DNA from: Parastagonospora avenae f. sp. tritici 18332-5
Lineage: Eukaryota; Ascomycota; Dothideomycetes; Pleosporales; Phaeosphaeriaceae
Length of the DNA stretch: 64,000 bases
Assembly: GCA_022559985.1 (NCBI GenBank)
Contig: JAFJTR010000075.1
Coordinates: 1-64,000 of the forward strand
Direction: 5' to 3'
Below are positions 21,601 through 32,642 of this stretch, in pieces (positions within the stretch are counted from its first letter, which is position 1; each line of letters starts with the position of its first letter). The translations under genes were made by a program, and so were the position numbers. The notes beneath the pieces were generated by a model. That model worked only from the letters and a program-made list of their open reading frames with translations, was not told the DNA's origin and did no database searches.

Positions 21601-23761
21601 TTTTTCGTCCTCCAAACCCAACCGCAATACATGGCACGCCTTTTCAGGAGAATACGCGAACAAAATTTGGCTGAGAAGGATGCTAAGCGCATCGAGCAGC
21701 TGACAATGAGCCTTTTCGGACTGGCACAGAAGCGGAGAGAAGAGTACTTGTTGTTGAAGGTGCTAGCACGCTCGATGAAAGAGGAAATTGAGGGGTGTGG
21801 AACTCTGCAGGAATTTCTTCGCGGCAACTTCTTCTGGGCCAAACTCTTCGGCAACTACGTCCGATCACCGCGCGACCGCAAGTTCTTGAAGGAAGTCTTG
21901 GGTCCAGTCATCCGCGAGAACATTATCGAAAACGAACATCTTGACCTGGAGAGCGACCCCATGCAAATCTACCGATCAGCGATCAATAACGAGGAGCTCC
22001 GAACTGGCCAGCGAAGCCGTCGTGATCCCAACGTGTCTCGCGACGTAGCTCTGAAGGACCCAGAAACCAGAGGAACGTTTATTCACAATCTCCAGGATCT
22101 TCGAGATGTCGCCGACCAATACTTCTCCATGTTCGAAGAAATCCTTCATCGCATGCCCTACGGAGTTCGGTACCTGGCTCAGCAAATGTTCGAAGAGTTG
22201 CGCCTGCAGTTCCCATACGAAGCGCAAGAACAACTTCTTGTCATCGTTGGCCACTGGGTATGGAAGGCCTATATCCAGCCTGCCCTCATTCAACCACAAC
22301 ACTGGGGTGTTGTAGATCGTGGTCTCTCGCCTGTCATGAACCGGAATCTAGGTGCTGTTGGCAAGGTTCTTGGCCAAGTAGCAGCAGGAAAGCTCTTTGG
22401 TGGTGAAGACCTTTACCTCCAGCCCCTTAACAGCTACATTGCGGAAGCTATCGATCGTGTCCAGGAGATCTGGTCGAACATGATCAACGTCCGCGACGCC
22501 GAGACCCAATTCGAAATTGACGAATTCAACGACCTCTTCGCCCGGACCAAGCCAACACTTTACATCAAGCTTGCAGATGTCTTCGCAATTCACAACTTGG
22601 TCATCGACGATTTACCCAGCTTATGCCCAATGCAAGACGACCCCCTCCGAGAAGTTATCCGTGAACTTGGAAGCGCAAAGAACAATGAGAATGAGCTATT
22701 GCACGTCAGCTCGACCGAGATCACTTTGACTCTCAACCCCAAGTACCACGAGCAAGAGGGTGAGCTATTTTCCAGATACGATTTTCAAACATCTGCTAAC
22801 AATCACAGATCCTGATGCGCAGATCAAATCACTCTTTATGGAGACGAAGCGTTATGTGCTTTACATCATCCGAATCCAGACTGGTGCCAACCTCACTGAG
22901 ATCCTGACCAAGCCTATCATGCCCGAGGACGAAGATCGCTGGGATGCTCTCGTTCGAGAAGAGCTTGCAGCACAGCAGAAAGACCGATCAAGGAAACACA
23001 GCCAACTGCGCTCATCTGCCGCGTCCACTTACACAACCGACATGGGCTCTAACTCCGTGCTAGACCTCGACTACCCGACCTTGAAGCAATACTGTCTCGA
23101 AAATGTGGTGCACTTACAACGCGCTGGCCGCATCTCACACCACAACAATTACCAAGACCTCCTCAATGCCATCGCCGTCGACATCCGAACGAAGCATCGT
23201 CGTCGTATACAACGCGCCAAGGAACTTGATGGCGTACGAGGCACCCTCGCCGCCCTTGACGAGAAGGCACACTTCCTGGAAGGCCAACTCAAGAGCTATA
23301 ACGACTACATCGAGCAAGCCATGGTGACTCTGCAAAGCAAGAAGGGCAAGAAGAAGTTCCTCCTCCCGTTTACCCGCCAATACAACCACATGCGCGAACT
23401 CCAACGATCCGGCCGCTCGTACCTCTTCGGCTCCTTCCGCTACTCCGCCCGCAACCTGGCCGAGAAGGGCATCTTGGTTTCATGGAACGGTTACCCAGAG
23501 CGTCAGTGGGACAGGCTCGACATTACCATCTCCTCCAACCAAACAGGCATCTTTGAAATCCAGGGCTCGCAAGGAAGCATGATGATCCCCGGCGCTTTCG
23601 CCGAAGTGCCCCTCGACGGCCTCCTCCAGGCACAATTCGACAACCACCAATTCATGAACTTGTTTGGAGACGGCAAAGACGGCTCCGGCTCGGGAGCCGT
23701 GCGTGTAAATGTTAATCTGTTCTTGCATTTGATTTTCAAGAAGTTCTACAAGGAGGGTTGA
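18613..23761 (+). CDS. IQGAP (Iqg1/Rng2-type Ras-GAP-like scaffold), 1,699 aa
   Basis: Two exons (18613-22759 and 22809-23761). IQGAPs organise the contractile actin ring at septation, binding actin, calmodulin/myosin light chains and Rho-family GTPases. Domain order: a serine-rich disordered N-terminus (1-240) and a calponin-homology domain (about 250-375; LCHIGEAKEWMEDII to CIHALSWLLFRKG). Then come about 15 IQ-like repeats (about 440-870, each LQxxxRGxxxR), an inactive RasGAP-related domain (about 920-1300; LFGLAQKRREEYLLLKVL, NFFWAKLFGNYVR) and the RasGAP C-terminal domain (about 1460-1699). The intron joins HEQE to DPDAQIKSLFMETKRY, a conserved junction. The length fits fungal IQGAPs. 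Very confident. Confidence 0.96.
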
Positions 23762-24292
23762 TTAGGGTACGGCTGAGGTGCAATTGGTGTTGGGTTGTAT
23801 GGAAGGGTTGTTGGCGATACCACTTTGCTCTTTGTCGTTTGAAGTCACGCGATGCATTGTTTTGGAGGCGAAGATGGTGTTTTTGAGATGGGCTTTGGGT
23901 GTATGACCTTTTTAACGATCCGATGCCCCCCGCGCTATTGCGCTTTTCTTCTTCACGTGCGACTTAGGATATGCTTATAGTATATTGATACCTGATATTT
24001 GAATACGCGCGAGATTGAAAAATTGGTTTGATGTCGTGATGGTGGTGCCTGCCTGCACTTTGCTTCGGGTAATCGACTAGTGCGCAGAACTACATATTAG
24101 GTGCAACTACGACTAACCTTCTACTATATCTTCGTAATACTACTCGACACACACAGAGTGGCTGAGTCGCTCAGCCTCACTGCTGCGCTCGTTGGCGGGG
24201 TCCGTACAACAGCCTGCCCAACATGACAAACTTCACCACGATCCCCCTGAACACCTTCATCCCAAAAGCAAAGAACTCGCCCCCTAACTACT
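23762..24292. other. 3' flank of IQGAP gene and spacer
   Basis: No gene seen. AT-rich 3' flank of the IQGAP gene leads into the decayed ubiquitin-like-domain gene. Confidence 0.5.
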
Positions 24293-25453
24293 ATGCCTAT
24301 CACATTCGGCGCTGTAGGCGACATTATCTCAGTCTGCCTGTTGGTCAAAGATCTGGTCGAAGCACTCGACAAGGCTCGCGGCGACAAGGCCGAGTACCAA
24401 TCCGCCATCCGCGAGTTTTGGCTACTGGACCGCGCACTGCTTGAAATCGACTTGCTCTCCAGAGCACATAGCGATAGATCGACCCCCGAACTACTGGGAT
24501 TATACGCAACGGCAAAGCAAGCTGTGATATGATGCAAAGGTCTGGTTAGCGACTTCTTGCACCGTGTGCGTCGCTACGAAAAGACACTTGGAGAAAAAGG
24601 GAAGCCAAAATATGCTGCATGAGGCAGCAATGAAGGTGCGCTGGCGGATAGGAGAGAAAGATGCACTGGATCGGTTTCGAGTTGAAATCGCCGGTACAAG
24701 CTCAAGCTTGCAGATGCTGTTAGCTACAGCGAGCGTGTAGGTGCACCTTCCATGATTGATACTTTCACTGACGCGGCAAGTACCCTACTCGAAATCAGCC
24801 GAAAGGAGATCAACAACAAGCTGGACCAAGCTGACGAACAGCACAATCTGACCAACTCTTCTTAGCAGGCTCTGCTGTGCAACATTCAAGGACGCATCGA
24901 AGATGCTAATCGAGATACTGATGCAAACAACTCGATTCTGGGCACATTCACAGATGCTCTTAGATTTGACTGGCTCCTTCAATTAGGCAGTGAGCTGAGA
25001 GGGCTACTACATCGGTCGATTGCTATCAACGTGGCGACCTATCAAGCAGTCATCAGCAATCAGGCGTCTCTACCAAGTCGGCTTGAACGCAGCCTCATGG
25101 AAGAGCCGGTGATTCTAGAAGATGCCTTGGGCCGCATTGCACCCGTTCATCTCCAGTTCGTCACGTCCTGGGAGGCTTTCGATGCCATATTGGAGATTCG
25201 ATTCCGCGGCTTCCAGGGACACAGGAAAATTGCTCAATGACAGTATGGACTTCAGAATCAAGTGACAGGGAAAGAAGTGGAGCAATCTCGGGCATGGCAG
25301 TGTGCATTCCTGCCTGGACAACGGGTCGAGATGAGCATGGTGTTTCACAACAACGAACTGACTGATTCTGATCCTGGTAATGTAACTTGTCCGGGTTAAA
25401 ATACACCAGCTTCGAGCATTAGAGATGCTGACATTCAATGTGTGCGCTGTTTG
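24293..25453 (+). pseudogene. broken fungal ubiquitin-like-domain (ULD) protein gene
   Basis: The beginning MPITFGAVGDIISVCLLV, with a following helical stretch ending YATAKQAV, matches the N-terminal domain of a common family of fungal ubiquitin-like-domain proteins. The later part WEAFDAILEIRFRG...GHRKI...QYGLQ and CPG...IQCVRCLMWYRRIIVIEE match its ubiquitin-like and cysteine-pair regions. The frame is broken by a TGA near 24530 and a frame change near 24620-24740. Further stops are TAG 24863 (in place of an expected CAG), TGA 25238 and TAA 25397. Between 25031 and 26293 the register is constant, so the remaining damage there is nonsense only. The product is not translatable as one protein. 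Family recognition is from memory of the motifs. Confidence 0.72.
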
Positions 25454-26293
25454 ATGTGGTACCGACGTATCATTGTTATAGAAGAGGCGGGCTCGTCTGA
25501 GATAGCGCTGCGAGCACAGATTGAGGAAAACGATCAGGCCTTTAAAAGGATCGGCAAGCATCTCGAGTCTCGGAAGAGAAGAAACGCATTCGAGGATTCA
25601 GAGTCCGATTCATACGAAGAGGACATGAGGGAATTCAAGCACGTCGGAATAATGTCGACCATCAGACGTAATAAGCACAATCATCCACTCCATACCACTG
25701 GGCAGGCCTACCCTGCCGGCTCATTACCTCGTCTGCAGACATTATTGTGTGAAGATGAGGAAACACTCAGCTTTCAGGTCACGAGGAAAGGGTGTACTGT
25801 TAATCGTCGCGAGGACAATAACACGATCAATGGGACAAAGCTACTGAATGCAGGCAGAGTACCCCGACTGCGCAGAGATGGGATACTTAACTCTGAAAGA
25901 GTACGCCACGTTGTAGCACTCGGTCCATCGCAATTGAAGGGGGTCTGGATACGGTTTGAACGCGCCCTAGAGCTCGCCAACGAGGAAGGTATAACTGATG
26001 AGATGTATCCCTTGTTTCTTCACTACATTGGGCTACTGCTGCACCACCCTTTTAACCAGGTCAAAAGGAATCGGAGATCTCCTACCGTCGCATATGGGCT
26101 CAATGACGGAGGAAACTGCCATGGTAGTCACGTGCTACTACCCCACAACTGCCCACATCAACCATTTACAGATGTCTCGATGGCTGTTCAGACAGGTCGC
26201 CAAGAAAACCCACCTCCTCTGCCTCCTCCACGCACTATCAACGATCTGAGACACAATCAATATGACTGGGGACCTCAGCCTAACACCGAGTAG
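25454..26293 (+). CDS. StuA-like APSES-domain protein fused to ULD-gene tail
   Basis: This open frame of 279 codons from the first ATG continues without a stop from the end of the broken ULD gene. Its middle carries an APSES (KilA-N-type helix-turn-helix) DNA-binding domain: EDEETLSFQV, then NRREDNNTINGTKLLN, RRDGILNSERVRHVV, LGPSQLKGVWIRFERALELA and YPLFLHYIGLLLHHP. These match StuA/Asm1-type regulators of development closely. The segment GRVPRL replaces the usual TGMTRG. The first 20 residues (MWYRRIIVIEEAGSSEI) belong to the ULD family, and an acidic stretch DSESDSYEED separates the two parts. The tail is proline-rich and short, far shorter than in genuine StuA (about 600 aa). This is most likely a partial duplicate captured next to the ULD relic; whether it is expressed is unknown. 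Confidence 0.7.
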   Translation: MWYRRIIVIEEAGSSEIALRAQIEENDQAFKRIGKHLESRKRRNAFEDSESDSYEEDMREFKHVGIMSTIRRNKHNHPLHTTGQAYPAGSLPRLQTLLCEDEETLSFQVTRKGCTVNRREDNNTINGTKLLNAGRVPRLRRDGILNSERVRHVVALGPSQLKGVWIRFERALELANEEGITDEMYPLFLHYIGLLLHHPFNQVKRNRRSPTVAYGLNDGGNCHGSHVLLPHNCPHQPFTDVSMAVQTGRQENPPPLPPPRTINDLRHNQYDWGPQPNTE

Positions 26294-27005
26294 ATGGTTT
26301 CTTTTCATTGGTCTTCTATTACTAGTCTAACTCAGGGTTCGCTATCCAGTACCTTTACCAGGGTCCGCTATATATCGACAGAACGTCTTCGCTACCTGAA
26401 CATATGAGCTTTCAATTTCTATGAAAGTGGCACAGAACTATTTCAGTTTGTGTTGGTAGGACTTCACCTTAGGTAAAGCAAGTACAATTGTACGGTGTGA
26501 AGCAAGTTGCAAACTTTAGGTGGTTGCAGATTGATTGATTGATTGAAGCCATCGTACGAGCAGACTTTATACTCCTGCACTAGCCCCTAAGGCGCGTGCA
26601 GAGGCTGATCGTGTGATGATCAGGTGACTCGTACGATCACTCCAAATATTGGTATGAACAGTTTGAGATTCATGATTGAATTGTCATCCCAACTATTTTC
26701 ACGCGTCTTCTCTGTCCGTTCACAGTAGATTGAACCGACTCAAGTGCAAGCCTACCAGCAAAGACGCAAGAATTACGTGCCATCGCCGCTGATGAAATGC
26801 CATAGAATGGTGATGGCTTTGCGCCAGAATGATAGAATTTTTTTCGCATTACTCCACACTTTTCTATCGCGTGTCAAGTGCTTGAATGAGTATTGATTAA
26901 TTTTTATAATAATTTGTACGCAGTACATATTGCCTTACTTTCATCCCGGTGGTATTGCAACCCATCAAGACAGATCCTCTTTGCTGTACGCCCAGCTTCC
27001 AAGAT
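26294..27005. other. intergenic region, AT-rich
   Basis: I see no gene. A short GATT simple repeat (five units, one overlapping) lies near 26,528-26,547. Confidence 0.5.
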
Positions 27006-27635
27006 TTACTGCCGCTTGACATTGTGTACCACATTCACTCGTGTACTCTGCAGCAACACCTCTGGCATCGCAACGATGGCCTGCAATCCACCGCCAGCAA
27101 ACAACTTCTCGCATGGCGACTTCGATCGCGAGAGTAACTCAACTATCTTCTCCATGCGCTCAGCGAACGTCCACGCTTGCGTCTGGGCGGCCTTTTTCCA
27201 GAACTTCTTATCAAATGACACAAGTACTGATGATCCCGTGCAATGCAATCCTTCTGCGAGCGCGAAAATGTCCCATGCTATCATCTCCTTGGCCGTTGCA
27301 GAATAGTATTGGGACGGGCCCGTTTCTAGAGAATACTAGCATGTTTTGAAAGTCAGTTCTTTGGAGTCACACACGTTCTCGATGTTGTTGATGGCGTTGA
27401 CAAGTTTGAGGTCACAGCATTGACGCTCGAGATTGCTTGACGGAATGGTGGCGTCTAGCTTGGGAGACTGCCAGGGTTGAGGTTGGATATTGACCATAGC
27501 TGAGGGTAGATCAGCGAAATGGAGGCCACTTGATGAGTTTGGATGGCGTGCGGGCTTGTAGGTCTGGGCCGATGTGGAATGCGGCAATGTCTCCGCATTG
27601 TTCTCGTTTGCTATAACAAAAGTTGCTTGCTGCAT
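27006..27635 (-). CDS. hypothetical small protein, paralogue A
   Basis: Two open segments in one register (complement 27336-27635 and 27006-27335) are separated by a single in-frame TAG at 27336-27338. A 39-base in-frame intron (GTGTGT donor, CTGAC branch-like site, GCTAG acceptor) would remove the stop, but it is shorter than usual. The N-terminus is Gln/Pro/Ser/Asn-rich and looks disordered. The C-terminal part contains IFALAEGLHCTGS, WTFAERMEKIVELLSRSK and LQAIVAMPE. The same pattern recurs in the gene at 28.3-28.9 kb. No signal peptide or known domain is seen. I do not recognise the function; both exon borders and the start are uncertain. Confidence 0.45.
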
Positions 27636-28282
27636 CTTTTGCTCAAATTGCTGAAAGTCTCCACGTACGTGGGTAGTCTCATGACCTTGCGATGCACCAG
27701 TTCAATAGAGATGCTCAGGACTAGGGTAGTTTGGGTCGAGCAAACGCCAATTGAAACCCGTGTCATTCTCAATGTACTGATTTTGTATGTTCAATGCTAC
27801 AAACCGGTCGCTGTTCATATTTTGGTCTATGGTTGAGATTTCTCTGGGTGATTGCGGTACCTAATATGATAAGAAGAATCGCCTCGTAGTATAGGAGTGC
27901 GCTGTGAAGGTATGCAGTCGGGAGAAGCTAGAACATGCGACTGCGTGCTGGATCATTGAACGCATGTGTGGTAAGCTCTCAAATGCGCATGGCACTCAAG
28001 ACTTCGGGAGCTTCCAGCTACATCTTTGTGACCTGGTTATCGTAGTGCATAGTTGTTCGCGCGTCACAAGTGTGGTGCTATGTTTTTTTTAGCAAGGCAC
28101 ATATCCTCAATTTATAACAAAGAAAGGTCATACAGGAAGTGAAGGGGAAGAATTTGATGGGTACATGAGTAACATGATCAAATTGACTGCCAAGCACAGC
28201 ATGCGAATCATGCAGCATGCTTTCAACCACACAAAAGTATTACTGAAATGGCTTGAAATGCATGATATCCCGTAGTAAAGGA
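27636..28282. other. spacer between the two paralogues
   Basis: No gene seen. Upstream exons of paralogue A could extend into it, but I find no supported splice pair. Confidence 0.4.
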
Positions 28283-28936
28283 CTAGTACTCGCCGACCAC
28301 CTCATTTCCATTGCTATGAGCGACGATGTGTTCATAAGTCCTGCCCTGTTTTCTCACCAAAAGCTGCACCAGACCTACTTCGAGTACTTTCTGCCGCGTA
28401 TGGTTCAGATTCTTGTTAGCTCCAGATAACTTGATCATCTGATCTTGAGCAGCGACGGTATTCTCTAGGTCTTCAAAGGCCATCATTTTGTGGCACCGCA
28501 GCTTGGAAAGACGCAGGAGATCGCAAATTGCTTGGATGCGGTGACCGAACGTCAATTCGCGAGACTTGTACGCAATGCGCGACTTGTTTTCGTCAAGTAT
28601 GCGTAAGCGCACAGAACCATTAGCATGAAGTATGTGGGCAATTTCGAGCAGCTTCCAACACAAGGTTTCAATCTCTTGAGAGATGTAAGTGAAATTTGCC
28701 TGCTTAGTCCGCGGAGACGGCTGACTCCTGTCAGGGCCTGTGGAGTGAAGACCATCCGCGAAGGCTGCGGCCAACTGAAAGATGTATTTGCCAGATAGCA
28801 GGTGTTGCGCGTCATCATCTTCATGACCAGGAATAGTCAAGTAACACAAAGCTCGGGTGTAACACCACAAACAAAACCAGAACACGTAGCAAAAAACTAC
28901 ACAAGAGAAGACAATACACACAATCATCAACATCAA
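28283..28936 (-). CDS. hypothetical protein, paralogue B
   Basis: An open frame of 217 residues. The C-terminal half shows GKYIFQLAAAFADGLHSTGP, then ELTFGHRIQAICDLLRLSK, CHKMMAFEDLE and TVAAQDQM. It aligns with paralogue A at IFxLA...GLHxTG and TFxxRxxxIxxLLxxSKxxC. The first about 30 residues are extremely hydrophobic (Val/Phe/Cys-rich) and are probably translated intron rather than a real membrane segment. A likely upstream exon lies at 28951-29139 on the same strand (beginning MSNRTKQHLN, with PQNDTSTPNTQ before its end). It is Gln/Asn-rich like the N-terminus of paralogue A. Function unknown; the gene model is provisional. Confidence 0.45.
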   Translation of the reverse strand: MMLMIVCIVFSCVVFCYVFWFCLWCYTRALCYLTIPGHEDDDAQHLLSGKYIFQLAAAFADGLHSTGPDRSQPSPRTKQANFTYISQEIETLCWKLLEIAHILHANGSVRLRILDENKSRIAYKSRELTFGHRIQAICDLLRLSKLRCHKMMAFEDLENTVAAQDQMIKLSGANKNLNHTRQKVLEVGLVQLLVRKQGRTYEHIVAHSNGNEVVGEY

Positions 28937-29148
28937 TTCTATCTAATATTTCATCTTATCTGACAGTAGTACTCGCGATTGCGTTGAGTATTTGGAGTTG
29001 AAGTATCGTTTTGAGGAGGCTGCCAGTTGTGGGCTACTTGAAGCTGGGAAAAGGCTTGCTGAGCTTGAGCATGAGTCACAAACTGAAGTCTCGTCACAGT
29101 CGGTGTCAAATTCAAGTGCTGCTTAGTACGGTTACTCATGACAGTCAA

Positions 29149-30323
29149 TGAGTTTGAGTAGTCTAAAGCTGAGTATCTGAATTTTTCTAATCAACATGGT
29201 CGATACATAGCTTCCATGGAGTTCTGGACATTGAAGGAAACTTGCTTGAAGGTGCATGCTGGAATTTTCTAGCAGTTAGCTCCCGCTCAACCCAAAACTC
29301 AGTCGAAGTTTCGATGAGCTTTGTAATGAGCAAGAGGGTTCAGTACGAGTGGTTTAGACATCAACTGGAAATACTGTGAGGTTGACATTATGCTCAGAAA
29401 GTCAAGTATTTCGCAACGAAATTTGAATTAGTCCAGACATTGCGTATATAGTCTACGAAATGTTCAGAAACCGTCCGACATTTTCAAACTGAGATAGTTT
29501 TGATGCGCGCTGAGTATTGTGAAGTGAAGGGAATTTCTTGACTGAGGACTTGCAATACAATACGGTCTGCAAATAACAGTAGGGCATACTCGCCTCTCTT
29601 ATCCACCAGGTTGTCCACTCAGTAACAAAGGTTTGAAGCACACGACATTTTCAGAAATCCTTGGCACAAAGCCACGCACTTGTTTCATCATATTGATATT
29701 CTGCACACAATGTTCTTCCTAACAGGCGCCATACTGAAAAAGGCTCCGACTTACCGTATAGCATGTAATTCCCGGTTTGGATCCATAAACACAGTCGCTA
29801 AATAGCACGCCCTGACTAAGGAAATCATGAAATCTTCCGCTCAAACAACCTCTCTCTCTTTGAGTACTTCTTTCATCTTTACCTGCTTCGTTCACCGCAG
29901 ATTTCATAGAATTCCCTCTACCATATCTCCATCGTGTCTTGCAGCTGACAGTTGCATGCAGATTTGCCGTAGAACAATCTGTCTGTGATCCTGCCGTTTC
30001 TGAGTACAAGTCCAACACCATCGTCTACGCTCTCAGAAGAGCCCAAACCCGGAATGCGATACACAATATCGCCTATATTCCCAGTTACTCGAAGGTCAAG
30101 GCGCAAAAGAGTCGTTTCGTGACATTTCGGGCATCTCACCTCACACAGAGGCTCTCCTTTGACAGCGCCTCATGCTTTTCGACGTCGAGCAACGTGTCTC
30201 GAGCGGGTGAGGCGCGTCACTTCAGCGGAAATGGTACCTATGATGTGCGTGTCAAGTTGAAGCAGTGTTGTTATGCTGTGTGCCGCGTCTAGCACCTGTG
30301 ATTTCCTGCCTTCGTCGGACACT
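29149..30323. other. intergenic region, no supported gene
   Basis: Short open frames on the minus strand (for example 29918-30139, with one CPKC pair) show no family match. Part of this stretch may be the far 3' end of the broken HET gene. Confidence 0.4.
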
Positions 30324-32642
30324 TCAAGTGTAAAGGCCCAGGTACTCTGACAGCTTAGTACCGAACTCAGAATCCTGTGTCTGGCGTTCATCGAATGAGA
30401 AGACCATATTGAGCTTTTCCCGCACCATTCTGCTGTGCATTCTGTCGAAAGGGAAGATACAGCCAATTGCATCATATAGATCTTTAGGCAAGAGCACGAG
30501 TCCTTCGGTACGAGCAATGGCGATAAGTATCTGCATCACCTAGTGGACACCCTCAACTTCTCCCGAATCTTGCATATCCAGATAATGGGTCGCTCTTATC
30601 TCTCCGACTTGGTTCAAGACAACCTTCACTGAGACTTCTTTCACTACAGGATTTTCTTCGGGTGCAGTCTCCTGATTTCCAAAATCCCATTCTGCTCCAT
30701 CCACGCTTCGACAACCCACCAGCCAAGAAGGTAAGGGTGGCTCGGGATTGGATGAGGATACGCATTCCCGTGGTTGAAGGAGCAAAGGAGAGTGGCCCCC
30801 CTTGCTGAGCGCGCTTCGCCAGACCCATAAGCAGGCATCTCTATCCGTCCTTAGTATAGGAGGTGGGTTGTTAGGCATAGATTTCGGGTTCAGAATGATG
30901 TGTGTTGCAAGGGAACGATCGCGAAAAACCTGGCATTGCTTCACGAATACCAGCTCCACCACTTCTCCGAGACACAGTTGGCGCTCTTGCATGTTTTGCC
31001 TTGTCGCCAGACTGCCAAGAAGGTTGCCTGAGCAACTCATAGTCCGAGCAAACGTCCTGGCCTACCGGAACATCCCAACTAAATGATGAGACCCGCCGTT
31101 TCAGAGATGGGTAAACGTGTCGCGAGCCAAAAGACCATCCGTGACTTCTTTGTTTCTCCGGATTGTGTTGGACTGATCCATGACGCATGCAGCTTTGGCT
31201 TGAGAGTATTCCAGTATCACCCACATGCGCTGCGTCCACTGAGATCTGTACAGATCGGCTAGAAGAGGAATGCCCCGGATGGCTTGCTTTATCGAAATCT
31301 CTTCTCCCATGGCACGGCCAAGGAGCGATTGAATCGAAGAAACGCTCGGTAAATCCGACATATGAACTAAGATTTCGTTGGAAGAGTGATAAATTGCTGG
31401 GAGATGAAGGAGTAATTCCTCTTCTGTCACGGTCTACATACAGTTTGCTCGGTCCGATACTGCTCGGCCCTATGTGAATAGAGCTCAACTAACCCTGCTT
31501 ACTTCCGATCATTCCGGTATATCAGCACGTAGACTGACTTCAATTTAACATCAGTGTTTCTATCAATTCTGCTGCCCAATAGCCTATTACCTGAACCGTA
31601 ACATCTTCCGTCTTCGGCTCCCATTGGGGAACGCTGAAATAGTCGTGCCAAAACTCCACGTCTGGTACATATGCATCCTTTGCACCTTGAAACAAAGCTT
31701 TTAGAGTTTCAAGCATTGCGAAAGCAGCGTCATCGTTGTGCGCTCCGGACTCGTTGGCTACGCGAATCGAGTTGTCCCATACATGAGAAACTGGGACCAT
31801 GAACGTCTCATTAGCTTTTAAGCAAACGAAATGACGGTTGAAAACTCTGAAGAGGAGTTCTGTTGACGAAATTGCGCGATTGAGCTTTCCTGAGCTACCG
31901 TACGGATGGGTGGCTCGTTTTCAAACGGTTGGTGGCAACGATGACAGTCAGTCTCTAGCTTGGAGCTCCAGAAATACGATAAAATGTCTGTAAATGCTAT
32001 TATCTCGGTAGAGTCATTGAGATAGACTGTAACGCTGGACACTATGGTAGAACCTGACGCATGCTCGGGTGAAGACGTATTGTCATCATTGGGTTCATGT
32101 CGGACTAATTGTTCGATCACAGTCTGCAGGAATGCTGTCCCCTCGTCCGGGCCAGAAGTTTCCGAGGAAAATATAACGTTGACCGTTTGCTTGAGGAAGT
32201 CCTCGATCGCTCCAGTAAGTCCACCATGAGCAGTACGACGAGCACTGATGACGGCTTCAAGAAGGCGAGCCAGCACAATATTGCTATCTTGTTCAAGGGC
32301 AGTGGCGATCACTGAGACTATCCCTGATTGTGGGCCTGCTTCAGCGAAAGGTCCTAATAAAAGAATCTCCGCCATTCGGTAACTCTCCATGACACTTTCT
32401 AGGTGCCTGCGAACAAGGCGTTCCATGAATCAGGAAGCTTCATTGTCGGGGTTGACTTCTGCTTCAGTAGTCTCAGAACCAGTATCATTCTTATCTTCGC
32501 AAGGTTCATCGCTGGTGTACTCAGCCTCAGAATCGATATTTTCGGTGCCTCCGCTATGATCACGGCTACTATTCCGCAAGCACGGTCGTTTAGCCGGGCG
32601 GCTCTCAACCCCACCACTATTGGCCTTAGGGAGACTGTCCAT
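30324..32642 (-). pseudogene. broken HET-like domain gene
   Basis: Segments in order on the minus strand: an acidic N-terminus (32433-32642); MERLVRRHLESVMESYRMAE onward (to about 31905); VFNRHFVCLK...VPVSHVWDNSI with VEFWHDYFSVPQWEP; LLLHLPAIYH with LADLYRSQWTQRMWVILEYS; then MQERQLCLGEV and LLLQPREC with PSWLVGCR; finally IGCIFPFDRMHSRM. The VSHVWD and WxxLEY motifs mark it as HET-like. A 44-base intron (GTACGG...CAACAG) can join EPPI to QLLFRVFNRHF, and a longer intron joins WEPKTEDVTVQ to TVTEEELLLH. The register is, however, stopped at 32430-32432 (TGA), 30540-30542 (TAG) and 30324-30326 (TGA). The join near 31040-31101 is not convincing. I judge it a decayed gene, although some stops could be within unrecognised introns. 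Confidence 0.6.

Noticed and set aside
26528..26547. GATT simple repeat as a possible regulatory array
   Set aside because: Too short and in a gene-free AT-rich stretch; a chance microsatellite is sufficient.
28840..28936. Hydrophobic N-terminal membrane segment of paralogue B
   Set aside because: The Val/Phe/Cys-rich stretch coincides with T-rich DNA that looks like intron, and paralogue A lacks it.
29918..30139. Minus-strand frame with CPKC that might be a zinc-finger gene
   Set aside because: Only one cysteine pair, no family resemblance and no supported exons.
30871..31488. 205-codon open frame on the minus strand within the HET-like relic
   Set aside because: It is a different register of the same segment; the HET-like motifs are in the other frame.
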